Below are positions 26,327 through 34,915 of a stretch of DNA of 64,000 nucleotides, one piece after another (positions within the stretch are counted from its first letter, which is position 1; every line of letters begins with the position of its first letter). This DNA is from Sulfurimonas sp. HSL-1656 (GTDB lineage: Bacteria; Campylobacterota; Campylobacteria; Campylobacterales; Sulfurimonadaceae). The translations under genes were made by a program, and so were the position numbers. The stretch is taken from contig NZ_CP147915.1 in assembly GCF_039645585.1 (NCBI RefSeq), forward strand, positions 2,356,001 to 2,420,000, in the 5' to 3' direction. The notes below the pieces were generated by a model, which was not told where the DNA came from, ran no database searches, and saw only the letters and a program-made list of their open reading frames with translations.

Positions 26327-26989
26327 GTGGATATCCTGATCGTCGAAGACGAAACCGTCGTGGCCCGGCAGCTTGAAGAGACCCTGCACCAGGAGGCATA
26401 CAAAACCGTTGCCGTCGGCAGCGTCGCCGGGGCCAGACACGCCATGCAGGAGCAGAACTTCGACCTTATCCTTTTGGACTGGAACCTCCCCGACGGCGAC
26501 GGCATTACGCTGCTGCACGACTGGCGGGAGCAGAAAATCCCTATCCCCGTCCTTGTGCTTTCGGCCAACATTACCGTTGACGACCGGGTCCACGCCCTCA
26601 ATACCGGCGCCGATGACTACCTCTGCAAACCCCACTCGAGCATCGAACTCCTTGCCCGGGTCCGTGCGCTCCTGCGCAGAGACGCGCCGCTGAAGACCTC
26701 CAAACTCAGTGCCGACGACGTCGTCGTCGATATTATCGCCAGGGATGTCAGCGTGGCCGGCACCCCCGTCAAACTCAGCCTGGCCGAGTTCGACCTGCTG
26801 ACACTGCTGATGCAGCACCAGGGCATCGTCCTGACCCGCTTCCAGCTCAACGAACACATCAGCAAGGATTTCGACCGGATTTCGGTCAGCAACCTTATCG
26901 ACGTGCATATCCGCAATATCCGCAGGAAACTTGACCGCCCGGAGCTGATCCAGACCGTCCGCGGCGTCGGCTACACCATTAAAACGTAA
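26327..26989 (+). CDS. OmpR/PhoB-family response regulator
   Basis: 220 residues from a GTG start with an AAAGGAGG site 6 nt upstream. Receiver domain with acidic pair E7/D8, phospho-acceptor D51 (LILLDWNLPDGDG), S79 and K101 (YLCKPHSS). C-terminal winged helix (about 125-218) with LSLAEFDLLTLL, the recognition-helix region NLIDVHIRNIRRKL and the wing RGVGYTIKT. Such regulators bind tandem 11-bp half-sites, which is what lies in front of it and of the three cytochrome genes. The adjacent histidine kinase is on the opposite strand, converging with a 20-bp gap. Confidence 0.93.
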   Translation: MDILIVEDETVVARQLEETLHQEAYKTVAVGSVAGARHAMQEQNFDLILLDWNLPDGDGITLLHDWREQKIPIPVLVLSANITVDDRVHALNTGADDYLCKPHSSIELLARVRALLRRDAPLKTSKLSADDVVVDIIARDVSVAGTPVKLSLAEFDLLTLLMQHQGIVLTRFQLNEHISKDFDRISVSNLIDVHIRNIRRKLDRPELIQTVRGVGYTIKT

Positions 26990-27009
26990 CGCCAGCCGGG
27001 GATTGTGCC

Positions 27010-29046
27010 CTACAGCGTCGTCAAGCAGAGACGCGCCGTACTCCCCCGTCCCACGCCGTCGCTGGCGAGCGTCAGTTCCGCACCGATATGCTGGGCATAC
27101 CGCCGGCTCAGGGCCAGTCCCAGGCCGCTGCCGCCGCGTGCCCGATCCCTTTTCTCAGACTGCACAAAGGGTTCGAAGACATGTTTCAGCGTCTCGGCCG
27201 TCATCCCCCGCCCCGTGTCCTCTACCCGGAGACAGAGTACCGACTCGGCGGTATCGAACCCGCACGTTATGCTGCCGCTGTCGGTGAACTTCACGGCGTT
27301 GGAAAGCAGGTTGAGGATGATCTGCCGCAGAAAACGGCGGTCGGCAACCACGGTCGTGTCCGGCACGGACTCCGGCAGAAGGAGTGTCACCCCCTTTTGC
27401 TCCGCCAGGGGGGCAAGCAGCGCCCCGACCTCATCGAACATTTCAGCGATCTCCGCCGTCTGGAGGGTTTCGAGTTCCGGCTCATATTTACCGGCATCCA
27501 GCCGTGCCAGGTCCAGCAGATCGTTCACCATTCCCAGCAGTTGCTGCGCGGCATGTTCGATCCCCCCGATGCGTTCAAGCGCCCCCGCTTCGAGCTGCCC
27601 GTAACCGACGAGGAACTGGGTCTGGGACAAGATGGCGTGCAGCGGGGTGCGCAGGTCGTGGGAGAGGTGGGAGATAAACGCCGTTTTGGCCGCCGAGTCG
27701 CGGCGCAGCCGGTTATAGGCACGGATCTGCCCGATGCGCGCCGCAATCATCGAGGCAACCGCACGGAAAAACGCCTGCTCCTCCTCCGCCAGCCCTTCGG
27801 GCAGGATGAGCGAGCCGTAATATTTGAGCGTTTCATGCTCAAAGTCGTAGACAAAGAGCGTCGGCATCGCTTTTGACGCGCCGGCACGGGCAAAGCGGAC
27901 ATTGTACTCGGGGGCGAGCGTCTTCAGTTCGGTCAGGGCGGTTTTCAGACAGGCGCTCTCCTCCTCCGTCTCCATCAGGCGGTGGAAAAGCGCGATCATC
28001 TGCGTCAGACGCTGCAGGCGGAACACATTTTCCCGCTCCAGGGCTTCGAAGGCCTGGCGGATGTCCCCCGCCATCGCGTTGAACGCCTGTGCCAGCTGCC
28101 CGATCTCGTCCGTACGGCCGCTGTCAACGGGGAGGCTGTACTGGCCGGTCCGCACCATATCCGACGCCTGGCGCTGAAGGGCCCCGAGCGGTGCGACAAT
28201 ACGGCGGGAAAACCAGAAGGCGGCCGCGGCAATCATTCCGACGCCAAAGAGCAGCAACAGCGTCAGCAACCGGTTGAGGTCATCGATCAGTGAACGCTGC
28301 AGTGCACGGTCCATATGGTACCCCACGTACCATCCCGACAGCTGCGGTGCCAGCGCCCGGTAAAACCAGACCGACCGCTTCGACTCTACCGTCCCCGTCT
28401 GCCCCTCCACCGTGAACGGCGGCAGTGCGCCCCCGATACTGTACTGCGTCTCGGGGTTGAACAGCAGGGTTGACGCCGAGGGCCCCTCCAGGTTGAAACG
28501 CTGCAGGTTCGCTGTGCGGTACTCCATCACCAGGTAACCGATGATCCGGTCCGATCCCATCGCGGCACGCACCGGCACATCCAGCAGGAGGGTCTTTTCG
28601 TCCGCCTGGTAAGGAGAGGTATGCCCCACCGCCGACTCGAAAGCCCGGTAGCGGGCATAGGGCTTCCCCGTCTGCATCACTTCCGTGGAGGCGATCACGC
28701 GGCCGTCAAGGCCGAGTGCCAGCAGGGAAAAATCAAGATCATACACGGCTTTGTAACGCTCCAGCAGTGATGCCACCCGCCGGTCAAGGTCATTGATGAG
28801 GAGATCGTCCATTACGACCGAACCGGCCAGAAAGTGCAACTCACGGTAGAGCTGCGCGATGTGATGCTCGACGTCCGCAGCCACCTGGGCCATCCGTCCC
28901 TGCTGCTCGTCGTAAAAGCGCTCCGTATAGAGCTTTTCTTCGCTGACGAGCGTATAGGCGAGAATCGCCGCATACGGCACCACGCCGACCAGGAAGATAA
29001 GCAGAAGCAGCTTGACGGCCATATGCCGCCGGACCCAGGCGATCAT
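27010..29046 (-). CDS. Cache-HAMP sensor histidine kinase
   Basis: 678 residues. Membrane helices at about 12-34 and 259-279 enclose a ~225-residue periplasmic double-Cache-like sensor (LDFSLLALGLDGRVIAS). Then HAMP (280-332), a GAF-like linker (about 345-445), HisKA with SHLSHDLRTPLH (H463) and an ATPase domain with NLLSNAVKF, EDTGRGM and GGSGLGLAL. All catalytic boxes are complete. Likely partner of the convergent OmpR-type regulator. Its ATG overlaps the stop of the periplasmic-binding-like gene (ATGA), so sensor and binding protein are made together; a ligand-loaded binding protein may signal to the Cache domain (inference). Confidence 0.9.
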   Translation of the reverse strand: MIAWVRRHMAVKLLLLIFLVGVVPYAAILAYTLVSEEKLYTERFYDEQQGRMAQVAADVEHHIAQLYRELHFLAGSVVMDDLLINDLDRRVASLLERYKAVYDLDFSLLALGLDGRVIASTEVMQTGKPYARYRAFESAVGHTSPYQADEKTLLLDVPVRAAMGSDRIIGYLVMEYRTANLQRFNLEGPSASTLLFNPETQYSIGGALPPFTVEGQTGTVESKRSVWFYRALAPQLSGWYVGYHMDRALQRSLIDDLNRLLTLLLLFGVGMIAAAAFWFSRRIVAPLGALQRQASDMVRTGQYSLPVDSGRTDEIGQLAQAFNAMAGDIRQAFEALERENVFRLQRLTQMIALFHRLMETEEESACLKTALTELKTLAPEYNVRFARAGASKAMPTLFVYDFEHETLKYYGSLILPEGLAEEEQAFFRAVASMIAARIGQIRAYNRLRRDSAAKTAFISHLSHDLRTPLHAILSQTQFLVGYGQLEAGALERIGGIEHAAQQLLGMVNDLLDLARLDAGKYEPELETLQTAEIAEMFDEVGALLAPLAEQKGVTLLLPESVPDTTVVADRRFLRQIILNLLSNAVKFTDSGSITCGFDTAESVLCLRVEDTGRGMTAETLKHVFEPFVQSEKRDRARGGSGLGLALSRRYAQHIGAELTLASDGVGRGSTARLCLTTL

Positions 29047-29462
29047 CGTGCACCCCCGGCATCATAATGCAGCACGGTCACATTCGCATCCAAGGCCATA
29101 TAATAGGGGACGTAACCCACAGCCCCTTCGACCTGCTGCACATAGGCGAGGACCGCCTCGGCGGAGCCCACGACCTTCGGGGGCCGCTGGCCGAGGTAGT
29201 GGCGCCGGATCCACCACTCCCTCAGTGCCGCACGGGAGAGCTTCAGGGTCTCCCTTTCAAACTGCTGCCGCAGCGGTTCGCCCGCCCCCAGTTGCAGCGG
29301 GAAGAGCCTGAAGTCCCCTACATAGCGCATTTTGCCGAGGTAGATATCGCGTATCTGGCCCGTATTCAATGTCTTCAGAGGAGCATCCGCCCGGATAACC
29401 AGTACCCACTCCTGCGCGCCCAGTACCATTGCGAAGAGGAGCAGGAGCAGCTGTTTCGTCAT
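29043..29462 (-). CDS. Periplasmic phosphate-binding-like (PstS-type) small protein
   Basis: 139 residues. Signal peptide MTKQLLLLLFAMVLGAQ. The rest matches the short PBP-like proteins: LNTGQIRDIYLGKMRYV and the later GSAEAVLAYVQQVEGAVGYVPY, as in C-terminal halves of phosphate-type binding proteins. Only one lobe can be made, so it is unlikely to work as a normal ABC binding protein; no ABC genes are near. Start at 29462 has AGGA 8 nt upstream; ATGs at 29471 and 29498 have none. It lies between the porin and the histidine kinase in one operon. Confidence 0.8.
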   Translation of the reverse strand: MTKQLLLLLFAMVLGAQEWVLVIRADAPLKTLNTGQIRDIYLGKMRYVGDFRLFPLQLGAGEPLRQQFERETLKLSRAALREWWIRRHYLGQRPPKVVGSAEAVLAYVQQVEGAVGYVPYYMALDANVTVLHYDAGGAR

Positions 29463-29472
29463 GACCCGCATC

Positions 29473-30483
29473 CTAGAAAAGCATCGAGAACGATACAATC
29501 ATCATGTCCTCGTTCTCCCGGGTATGGAACTGGTATTCTCCCTTCAGGGCCACGGGGAAGAGCGGCCGGTACGTGTAGCCGACAACGGCGATGCCGTCGT
29601 CGGAGTTGGCGATATAGTCCGTGGTGTACTCCAGGCGCAACACCGCGTAGTGCTTCAGAAAGAGCTGCTGTGACCCCTGGATGTATCCGCCTGCGTTGCT
29701 GCGGGTATTGTCATCGTTCTGCCGGTAACCGGCTTCGGCCATGATCCTGGTCTGCGCCGTACGGTACTGGCCCGATGCATAAAGGTAGCTCCACGACTCC
29801 TCTTCGACCCGCTCCTCATAGCGCCCGGCATTCACGCCGGACGACCAGACGCCCTGCTCCAGGATCACCCCGATCCCGCTTTGGCGTTCGATATCAAAAT
29901 TGTTATAGAGGTTTTCGCCGTTGAATGCCGCATCCAGATCGGGGGTCATCTGTATCAGGACATTGACGCTGACGATACCGGTCATGATCTTGGCATCGAT
30001 CCCCGTTGTAAAGCGGGGGAAAACTTCCTCTGTGATGCGGGGACTCGAGGTCGTGTCGCGCAGGACATTGACCGGCATCCGGTTCCAGTACCCTACCGGG
30101 GTATTGAACTTTCCGACCGTCACCTGCAGGCGTTCGGAAGGTTCGTACTGCGCGTAGACGCGTTCCGCGTGGGGAGTGCCGTCGATATCGGTCTGGGCGC
30201 CGTACCCGTAGCGCTTCCGGTAGAGGTCACCCCACTCCACCTCCGCCAGGCCGCTCCACGCTCCCTTGGAGCCGTAGAGCATGACGGCCAGGTCATCCAC
30301 AACAACCTCGCTCGTCCCCTTGAAGTTGTTCCAGTAATTCAGCGAGAAATACCCGCCGAGATAGAGCGGCGTTTTACCGACCTGCATCCCTTCGCCCAGA
30401 CGGTATTCGTCCGCGTCCGCCCCCGTCAGTGTCAATAGTGCCAGGAGCCCCGCGGTCCAAACCCGCCCCATCGTCTTCATCAT
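29473..30483 (-). CDS. Outer-membrane porin-like beta-barrel
   Basis: 336 residues. Signal peptide to about LTGADA; mature barrel starts YRLGEGMQVGKTPLYLGGYFSL and closes with MMIVSFSMLF, a terminal Phe as BamA requires. Strands such as VYAQYEPSERLQVTVGKFNTPVGYWN resemble the phosphate-selective/OprO-P-like porins. It is first in the operon porin / PBP-like / histidine kinase. TATAAT lies only 5 nt before the ATG, so the mRNA may be leaderless; a second ATG follows at 30480. No substrate can be read. Confidence 0.85.
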   Translation of the reverse strand: MMKTMGRVWTAGLLALLTLTGADADEYRLGEGMQVGKTPLYLGGYFSLNYWNNFKGTSEVVVDDLAVMLYGSKGAWSGLAEVEWGDLYRKRYGYGAQTDIDGTPHAERVYAQYEPSERLQVTVGKFNTPVGYWNRMPVNVLRDTTSSPRITEEVFPRFTTGIDAKIMTGIVSVNVLIQMTPDLDAAFNGENLYNNFDIERQSGIGVILEQGVWSSGVNAGRYEERVEEESWSYLYASGQYRTAQTRIMAEAGYRQNDDNTRSNAGGYIQGSQQLFLKHYAVLRLEYTTDYIANSDDGIAVVGYTYRPLFPVALKGEYQFHTRENEDMMIVSFSMLF

Positions 30484-30488
30484 GCCCC

Positions 30489-30494
30489 ATTATA
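30489..30494 (-). promoter_or_regulatory. -10 box of the porin operon (leaderless type)
   Basis: TATAAT on the minus strand with GGGGC between it and the ATG, so the predicted start of transcription is at or within the start codon. It is back-to-back with the promoter at 30528. Confidence 0.5.
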
Positions 30495-30527
30495 CAATGA
30501 CTCCTCCCAACGGCGGAGGCTTTGGGC

Positions 30528-30533
30528 TATAAT
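30528..30533 (+). promoter_or_regulatory. -10 box of the CvfB-like gene (leaderless type)
   Basis: TATAAT with GTCGGT before the ATG at 30540 (6 nt). No ribosome site is possible in such a short leader. Confidence 0.5.
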
Positions 30534-30539
30534 GTCGGT

Positions 30540-31394
30540 ATGAATAGTACCCTCACCCCTACCCTTGACTTCGGCCGCATCAACATGCTCCGGATCGACC
30601 GCTTTGCCGTCCCCGGCGCCTACCTGATGGCCAAGGACGGCAGCGACGTCCTGCTGCCCAACCAGTACGTCACCGATGATATGGCAATAGACGACCTCCT
30701 CGAGGTCTTTGTCTATACGGACTCCGAAGACCGCCCCGTCGCGACCACCGACCGGCCGACGGCGATGCGCGACGAATTCGGCTTTTTCCCCGTTGTCGAC
30801 GTCGCCAAATTCGGCGCCTTCGTCGACTGGGGGCTCCCCAAGGACCTGCTGGTACCGAAGAACCGCCAGAAAACCCCCTTCAAAGTCGGAGAGAAGCGTT
30901 TTCTGCGGGTTGTCAAGGATGAAGAGTCCGACCGTCTCGTCGGGGTGGAGCGAATCAGCAAGTACCTCTCGCATTCGCCGCGGGGCTACCACCCGAACAA
31001 AGAGGTGAAGCTGCTCTTTATCGCCAAAACGCCCCTGGGGTTCAAGGTGATCGTCGACGATGCCTTCGAGGGGCTCGCCTTCGATAACGAGATCTTCGAA
31101 CCGGTCGAAGTCGGCGACAGCCGGACCGGCTATGTGAAACAGGTCCGCGCCGACGGCAACTTTGACGTCAGCCTGCAGCCCGTCGGCAAAACGGCCCGCG
31201 CCGGCAGCGACCAGGCGAAGGTTCTCGGCCCCCTCGACGCGGCGGGCGGCATGCTGCCGTATAACTCCAAAAGCGATCCGGATCTCATCACCAAGACCTT
31301 CGGCCTGAGCAAAAAAGCCTTCAAAAGAGCCCTTGTCCAGCTGCAGGAGAGCGGCGATATCGAGGTCAAAGAGACCGGAATCTACCGTAAATAG
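30540..31394 (+). CDS. S1-type RNA-binding protein, CvfB/YitL family
   Basis: 284 residues, cytoplasmic. The N-terminal S1-like repeats (LRIDRFAVPGAYLMA, and FGFFPVVDVAKFGAFVDWGLPKDLLV) are followed by a third S1-like module and a C-terminal winged-helix segment (LSKKAFKRALVQLQESGDI). CvfB binds RNA and affects virulence regulators in Staphylococcus; no role is known in Campylobacterota. The ATG at 30540 gives the natural N-terminus MNSTLTPTLDFG; a TTG at 30522 is not needed. Confidence 0.9.
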   Translation: MNSTLTPTLDFGRINMLRIDRFAVPGAYLMAKDGSDVLLPNQYVTDDMAIDDLLEVFVYTDSEDRPVATTDRPTAMRDEFGFFPVVDVAKFGAFVDWGLPKDLLVPKNRQKTPFKVGEKRFLRVVKDEESDRLVGVERISKYLSHSPRGYHPNKEVKLLFIAKTPLGFKVIVDDAFEGLAFDNEIFEPVEVGDSRTGYVKQVRADGNFDVSLQPVGKTARAGSDQAKVLGPLDAAGGMLPYNSKSDPDLITKTFGLSKKAFKRALVQLQESGDIEVKETGIYRK

Positions 31395-31398
31395 CGCG

Positions 31399-31596
31399 AT
31401 GGCGAAAAAAAGAGCGGCCGAATCCTATGCCGATTTGAATATCGTATTCGAACATGAACAGGAGCTCTGGCAGCTGCTGCGCCTCGACCCCAACAGTATG
31501 AACGTCATCCTGCGCGCGCAAGCAAGCGGCAAAGAACGCACCCTCCCCTTCGCCCACCTGCCCAAAAGCGTCAAAAAAAAGATCCGCCCGCTCTAA
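31399..31596 (+). CDS. Small conserved basic protein, unknown function
   Basis: 65 residues, MAKKRAAESYADLN to SVKKKIRPL. A basic head and tail flank an acidic centre (VFEHEQELWQLLRLD). It begins 4 nt after the CvfB stop on the same strand, so it is probably cotranscribed. I do not recognise the family; coding is supported by position and by its in-frame codon usage. Confidence 0.6.
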   Translation: MAKKRAAESYADLNIVFEHEQELWQLLRLDPNSMNVILRAQASGKERTLPFAHLPKSVKKKIRPL

Positions 31597-31629
31597 CGCC
31601 CTCTTCCTGCTGCAGTCTCCCGAATAGTG

Positions 31630-31635
31630 TATAAT
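31630..31635 (+). promoter_or_regulatory. -10 box of the radical SAM gene
   Basis: TATAAT 65 nt before the ATG at 31701, after the end of the small protein gene. Confidence 0.45.
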
Positions 31636-31700
31636 GGAATATAAGAAGTTCCTATTCAGGCGACCCGTTTTCTCACCCGACACCGTTGAAAGGAGAATAT

Positions 31701-32726
31701 ATGTCAGCCCCTGCATGGTTATCAAAAAAACTCGATGACGGCCGCATCCTCTGCGAAGCATGCCATCAACACTGCAAACTTTCAGAAGGCGAGTACGGCG
31801 TCTGCGGCATCCGGAAAGTCGAAGGAGGAGAGCTTCAGCTGCTGACCTACGGGCTGGCTGCGGCGGTCAATGTCGACCCCGTCGAAAAAAAACCGATGTT
31901 CCACTTCCTGCCGGCGAGCAGGGCCTTCTCTTTTGGAACAGTCGGATGCAATTTTTCGTGCAAATTCTGCCAGAATGCGGACATCTCCCAGTACCCCAAG
32001 GAGCATCACCACGAGATCACGGGACAGCCGCTCAACCCCGAACAGATCGTCTCCCTGGCCCAAAAATACGGCTGCGATTCGATCGCCTATACCTATAACG
32101 AACCGGTCGTTTTTTTCGAATATACCTACGACACGGCCAAACTTGCCCACGAAGCGGGCCTCAAGAACATCTACGTCACCAGCGGTTTCGAGACCCACAA
32201 GGCCATCGACACCCTGCTGCCCTACCTCGACGGGATGAACATCGATATCAAGGGGTACACGGAAGATTTCTACGAAGATATCTGCGGTGCCAAACTCAAA
32301 CCCGTGCTCGACACCGTCAAATATGCCCACGACAAAGGGATCTGGATCGAAGTGACGACCCTGCTGATTCCCGGCAAAAACGACAGCGACGAGGAGATAA
32401 GAAAGATCGCCCGTTTCGTGGCCGACCTCGATGTCAACATCCCCTGGCACGTCAGCGGCTTCTACCCGATGTACAAAATGCTCGACGTCCCGCCGACGCC
32501 GCCGGCCACCCTGATCCGTGCCTACGAGATCGGCAAGGAAGCGGGCCTCAACTTTGTCTACATCGGCAACTACGACGACGAGGACCGCGAATCGACCTTC
32601 TGCCCCCACTGCGGTTTCAAAGTGATCGAGCGCAGCGGCCACATCGGCCAGTTTGTACAGAACCACCTTACCGAGCAGGGGAACTGTCCGCAGTGCGGGA
32701 CCCATATTCCGGGAGTATGGTCGTAA
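31701..32726 (+). CDS. amrS: AmmeMemoRadiSam-system radical SAM enzyme
   Basis: 341 residues. Radical SAM triad in VGCNFSCKFCQN (C83, C87, C90). N-terminal Cys pattern C18/C21/C25/C35 and two C-terminal CPxC pairs form zinc- or cluster-binding ribbons. The overall layout with FGTVGCNFSCKFCQNADIS and CGAKLKPVLD is that of AmrS, the radical SAM member of the AmmeMemoRadiSam system. Its usual partners AMMECR1 and Memo are not adjacent. The substrate is not established for the family. AGGAGA precedes the ATG. Confidence 0.88.
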   Translation: MSAPAWLSKKLDDGRILCEACHQHCKLSEGEYGVCGIRKVEGGELQLLTYGLAAAVNVDPVEKKPMFHFLPASRAFSFGTVGCNFSCKFCQNADISQYPKEHHHEITGQPLNPEQIVSLAQKYGCDSIAYTYNEPVVFFEYTYDTAKLAHEAGLKNIYVTSGFETHKAIDTLLPYLDGMNIDIKGYTEDFYEDICGAKLKPVLDTVKYAHDKGIWIEVTTLLIPGKNDSDEEIRKIARFVADLDVNIPWHVSGFYPMYKMLDVPPTPPATLIRAYEIGKEAGLNFVYIGNYDDEDRESTFCPHCGFKVIERSGHIGQFVQNHLTEQGNCPQCGTHIPGVWS

Positions 32727-32737
32727 CGGCCGGCCCC

Positions 32738-34006
32738 TTACATGACGGTTCTGTTACGGCCCAGCTGTTTGGCGCTGTAGAGGTTCATATCCGCCTCGAA
32801 CACGAGATGGCGGGGGTTGTCACGCAGCCGTTCACTGTATTCGGCGATGCCAATACTCACCGTGACCGGCGTCGTAATGACACACCCCTCCCATGTATGG
32901 ACTTCAAACGCCTTCCGTATTTTTTCACAGATCGCAAACGCCTCTTTTGCCGTTGTCCCCGGCAGGATCGCCAGGAACTCTTCGCCGCCGTACCGAAAAA
33001 TGTGATCCGTCTTGCGCAGATGGGCTGAAAGCGTTTGCGCCATCCCGACGATGACCGCGTCCCCGTCCTGGTGGCCGCAGGTGTCATTGACGGCTTTAAA
33101 GTGGTCGAGGTCGAACATGACGACGCAGAAGAGACTGCCGATAAGGCCGTGCAGCCGGATCTCGCTGCTGAGGATCTCCATCAGGTCCCGGCGGTTCAGC
33201 AGCCCCGTCAGGGCATCCTTGGAGACGTCGTCAATCAGCGTCTGCTGCGTCACGTTGATATTGAGTTCGTTGTAGAGGTACATCGACTGGCGGACCAGCA
33301 TGACGTAGTCGATAAAGATCTTGTGGTAGTCTTCGCGGCGGATGGATCGGTAGATATTCTTGGTTATCAGGTGGATCTCCCGGTGCGTATCGAGCATATC
33401 TTTACGCACCATCGCGTCCGGAATAAACTTGATAAGCTCCTCGCTGTGCAGCCAGCTGCCGCACATGCAGCGGTGTTCATCAAACTCGATCCGCGCTTCG
33501 GGGTTCATAAGCCGGATATCCTTAATAACCTCGAGGATCCACTCCAAATGCTCTTTGACCGCAGGGATACCGATCTGCTGTTTGATCTGCCGCTCGAGGG
33601 TCTTCTGGTCGTTGTCCAGGTTCGGCTCCAGGTAACCGGCGGCACTAGCATTGATGGCCCGGCGGATATAGAGCTCAATCGCATCCGGCAGGCCCGTGAT
33701 GTCGTTCACCTCTTCGAGTTCTTCGATCAAAAACGCATAGAGCGTATCGAAGGCACCGCGGTACTCGACATAGGGCAGGCCCATTTTGAAATGGAAGAGC
33801 CCCAGCTGTTTGAAGCGTGCAAAAAAAGCTTCATCCTCATCATATACGGCCTCAAGAAAACTGCTGAGCTGGGACTGTTTGAGGCGGGCGAGGTCGACCC
33901 CTTTCAAAAACTCCTCGACATAGGCGTTCTTGATCAGGTCCTCATAAAAACGGTCAAAGGCACGGTGCAGTACCCCTTCGAAAAGGGAGATGTTCGATTT
34001 GATCAT
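32738..34006 (-). CDS. Globin-like / CZB / GGDEF diguanylate cyclase
   Basis: 422 residues, cytoplasmic. Residues 1 to about 130 resemble a globin-coupled sensor, with FKQLGLFHFKMGLPYVEY giving a candidate proximal heme ligand at H72. Residues about 150-245 fit a CZB zinc domain: H153, C180 (HRCMCGSW), H208 and H212, spaced 27-28-4, as against 30-27-4 in E. coli DgcZ. The GGDEF domain has GGEEF at 340-344 and RKTD (331-334) five residues before, an intact inhibitory site. It makes c-di-GMP; the two sensor domains suggest gas/redox plus zinc input. Converges with amrS. Confidence 0.85.
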   Translation of the reverse strand: MIKSNISLFEGVLHRAFDRFYEDLIKNAYVEEFLKGVDLARLKQSQLSSFLEAVYDEDEAFFARFKQLGLFHFKMGLPYVEYRGAFDTLYAFLIEELEEVNDITGLPDAIELYIRRAINASAAGYLEPNLDNDQKTLERQIKQQIGIPAVKEHLEWILEVIKDIRLMNPEARIEFDEHRCMCGSWLHSEELIKFIPDAMVRKDMLDTHREIHLITKNIYRSIRREDYHKIFIDYVMLVRQSMYLYNELNINVTQQTLIDDVSKDALTGLLNRRDLMEILSSEIRLHGLIGSLFCVVMFDLDHFKAVNDTCGHQDGDAVIVGMAQTLSAHLRKTDHIFRYGGEEFLAILPGTTAKEAFAICEKIRKAFEVHTWEGCVITTPVTVSIGIAEYSERLRDNPRHLVFEADMNLYSAKQLGRNRTVM

Positions 34007-34117
34007 CCTCTCTCCTTTAACCGTTATAAATTATTCTAATGTGAATTTATATGAGCCAACATAATCATTATACACAAAATTTTGATACCTGATCGTTTGG
34101 CGCTGTGTCCTCCGACC

Positions 34118-34768
34118 CTAGCTGATGATCGCGTCGTGCCACTGCACCAGGGTCAGCCGGTAGCCGTCGGACACAGGAAGGACCTCGTGGCTGTAGATGG
34201 GATTGCTCGGGAAAATGACCATATCCCCCGCCTTCGGACGGAAACGGACAGGCCTGCTCTCCGCATCAAAGAGGTAGTTAAAGACCAGTTCGCCGCCGCC
34301 GAACTGCAGCCCGTCGCCGCCGTTATCCCGGTGCGACGTTGCAAAAAGCACCGTCGTGATCTTCCGCTCGGGCGCGACCTGGGCAAAACCGACCGTTTCC
34401 CCCTCACTGTTGACAAGCTCGTTCGAGTCATCGGCATGTTTGATATAGAAGCCGCCCCGCGTGTACTCCAACGCCTGCACCTCCGTTGCCGTCGTCAGTG
34501 CCACGCTGAAATAGTCTTCGATCTGTTTCTGGTAATAGGCAAAACTGAGCTTATACCCTTCGAGCAGAATGTCGGGCAGTTCGTGGATTGCCGTCTTTCG
34601 GATATCCTCCTCAAGCTCGGGAACCACCACACCGTGGAAGTTTTTTTTGACTTTGGCCCGCTCCCCCTCACTTTTATCGTGGGTATACGCCGCAATCTCG
34701 GCGCAGGCTTCGGCCGAGAGAAAGTTCTCGATGATGAGATAGGGATAGTCGTAATAGGGGTTTGCCAT
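34118..34768 (-). CDS. PKHD-type 2-oxoglutarate/Fe(II) oxygenase
   Basis: 216 residues. Jelly-roll iron ligands are YIKHADDSN (His-x-Asp) and the later IYSHEVLPVSDGYRLTL with the second His and the Arg that grips 2-oxoglutarate, plus GGELVFNYL. Start MANPYYDYPYLIIENFLS at 34768 is chosen from family resemblance; no good ribosome site precedes it, and an upstream frame from a TTG at 34888 is possible. The substrate (protein side chain or small molecule) is unknown. Last gene before the tRNA, on the same strand. Confidence 0.75.
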   Translation of the reverse strand: MANPYYDYPYLIIENFLSAEACAEIAAYTHDKSEGERAKVKKNFHGVVVPELEEDIRKTAIHELPDILLEGYKLSFAYYQKQIEDYFSVALTTATEVQALEYTRGGFYIKHADDSNELVNSEGETVGFAQVAPERKITTVLFATSHRDNGGDGLQFGGGELVFNYLFDAESRPVRFRPKAGDMVIFPSNPIYSHEVLPVSDGYRLTLVQWHDAIIS

Positions 34769-34915
34769 CAGGCGGGTCTCGTAGCGCAGCTCGGCGATGA
34801 AGTCATCGCAGTAGACATAGTTGCTGATTTGCCGCAAAGGGTTCTCCGTGCCTGAAAAGGCGAAAGTGAAATCTGAAATAGTAACCAAAATTTGAAAAAG
34901 AGAATCGGTGAAAAG

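Noticed and set aside
34768-34888. TTG-started extension of the 2OG oxygenase
   Set aside because: Would begin only 28 nt from the tRNA with no ribosome site, and the domain starts naturally at 34768.
20837-34915. Genomic island with integrase or transposase
   Set aside because: No integrase, transposase, terminal inverted repeat or tRNA fragment was found, so only the broken synteny is claimed.
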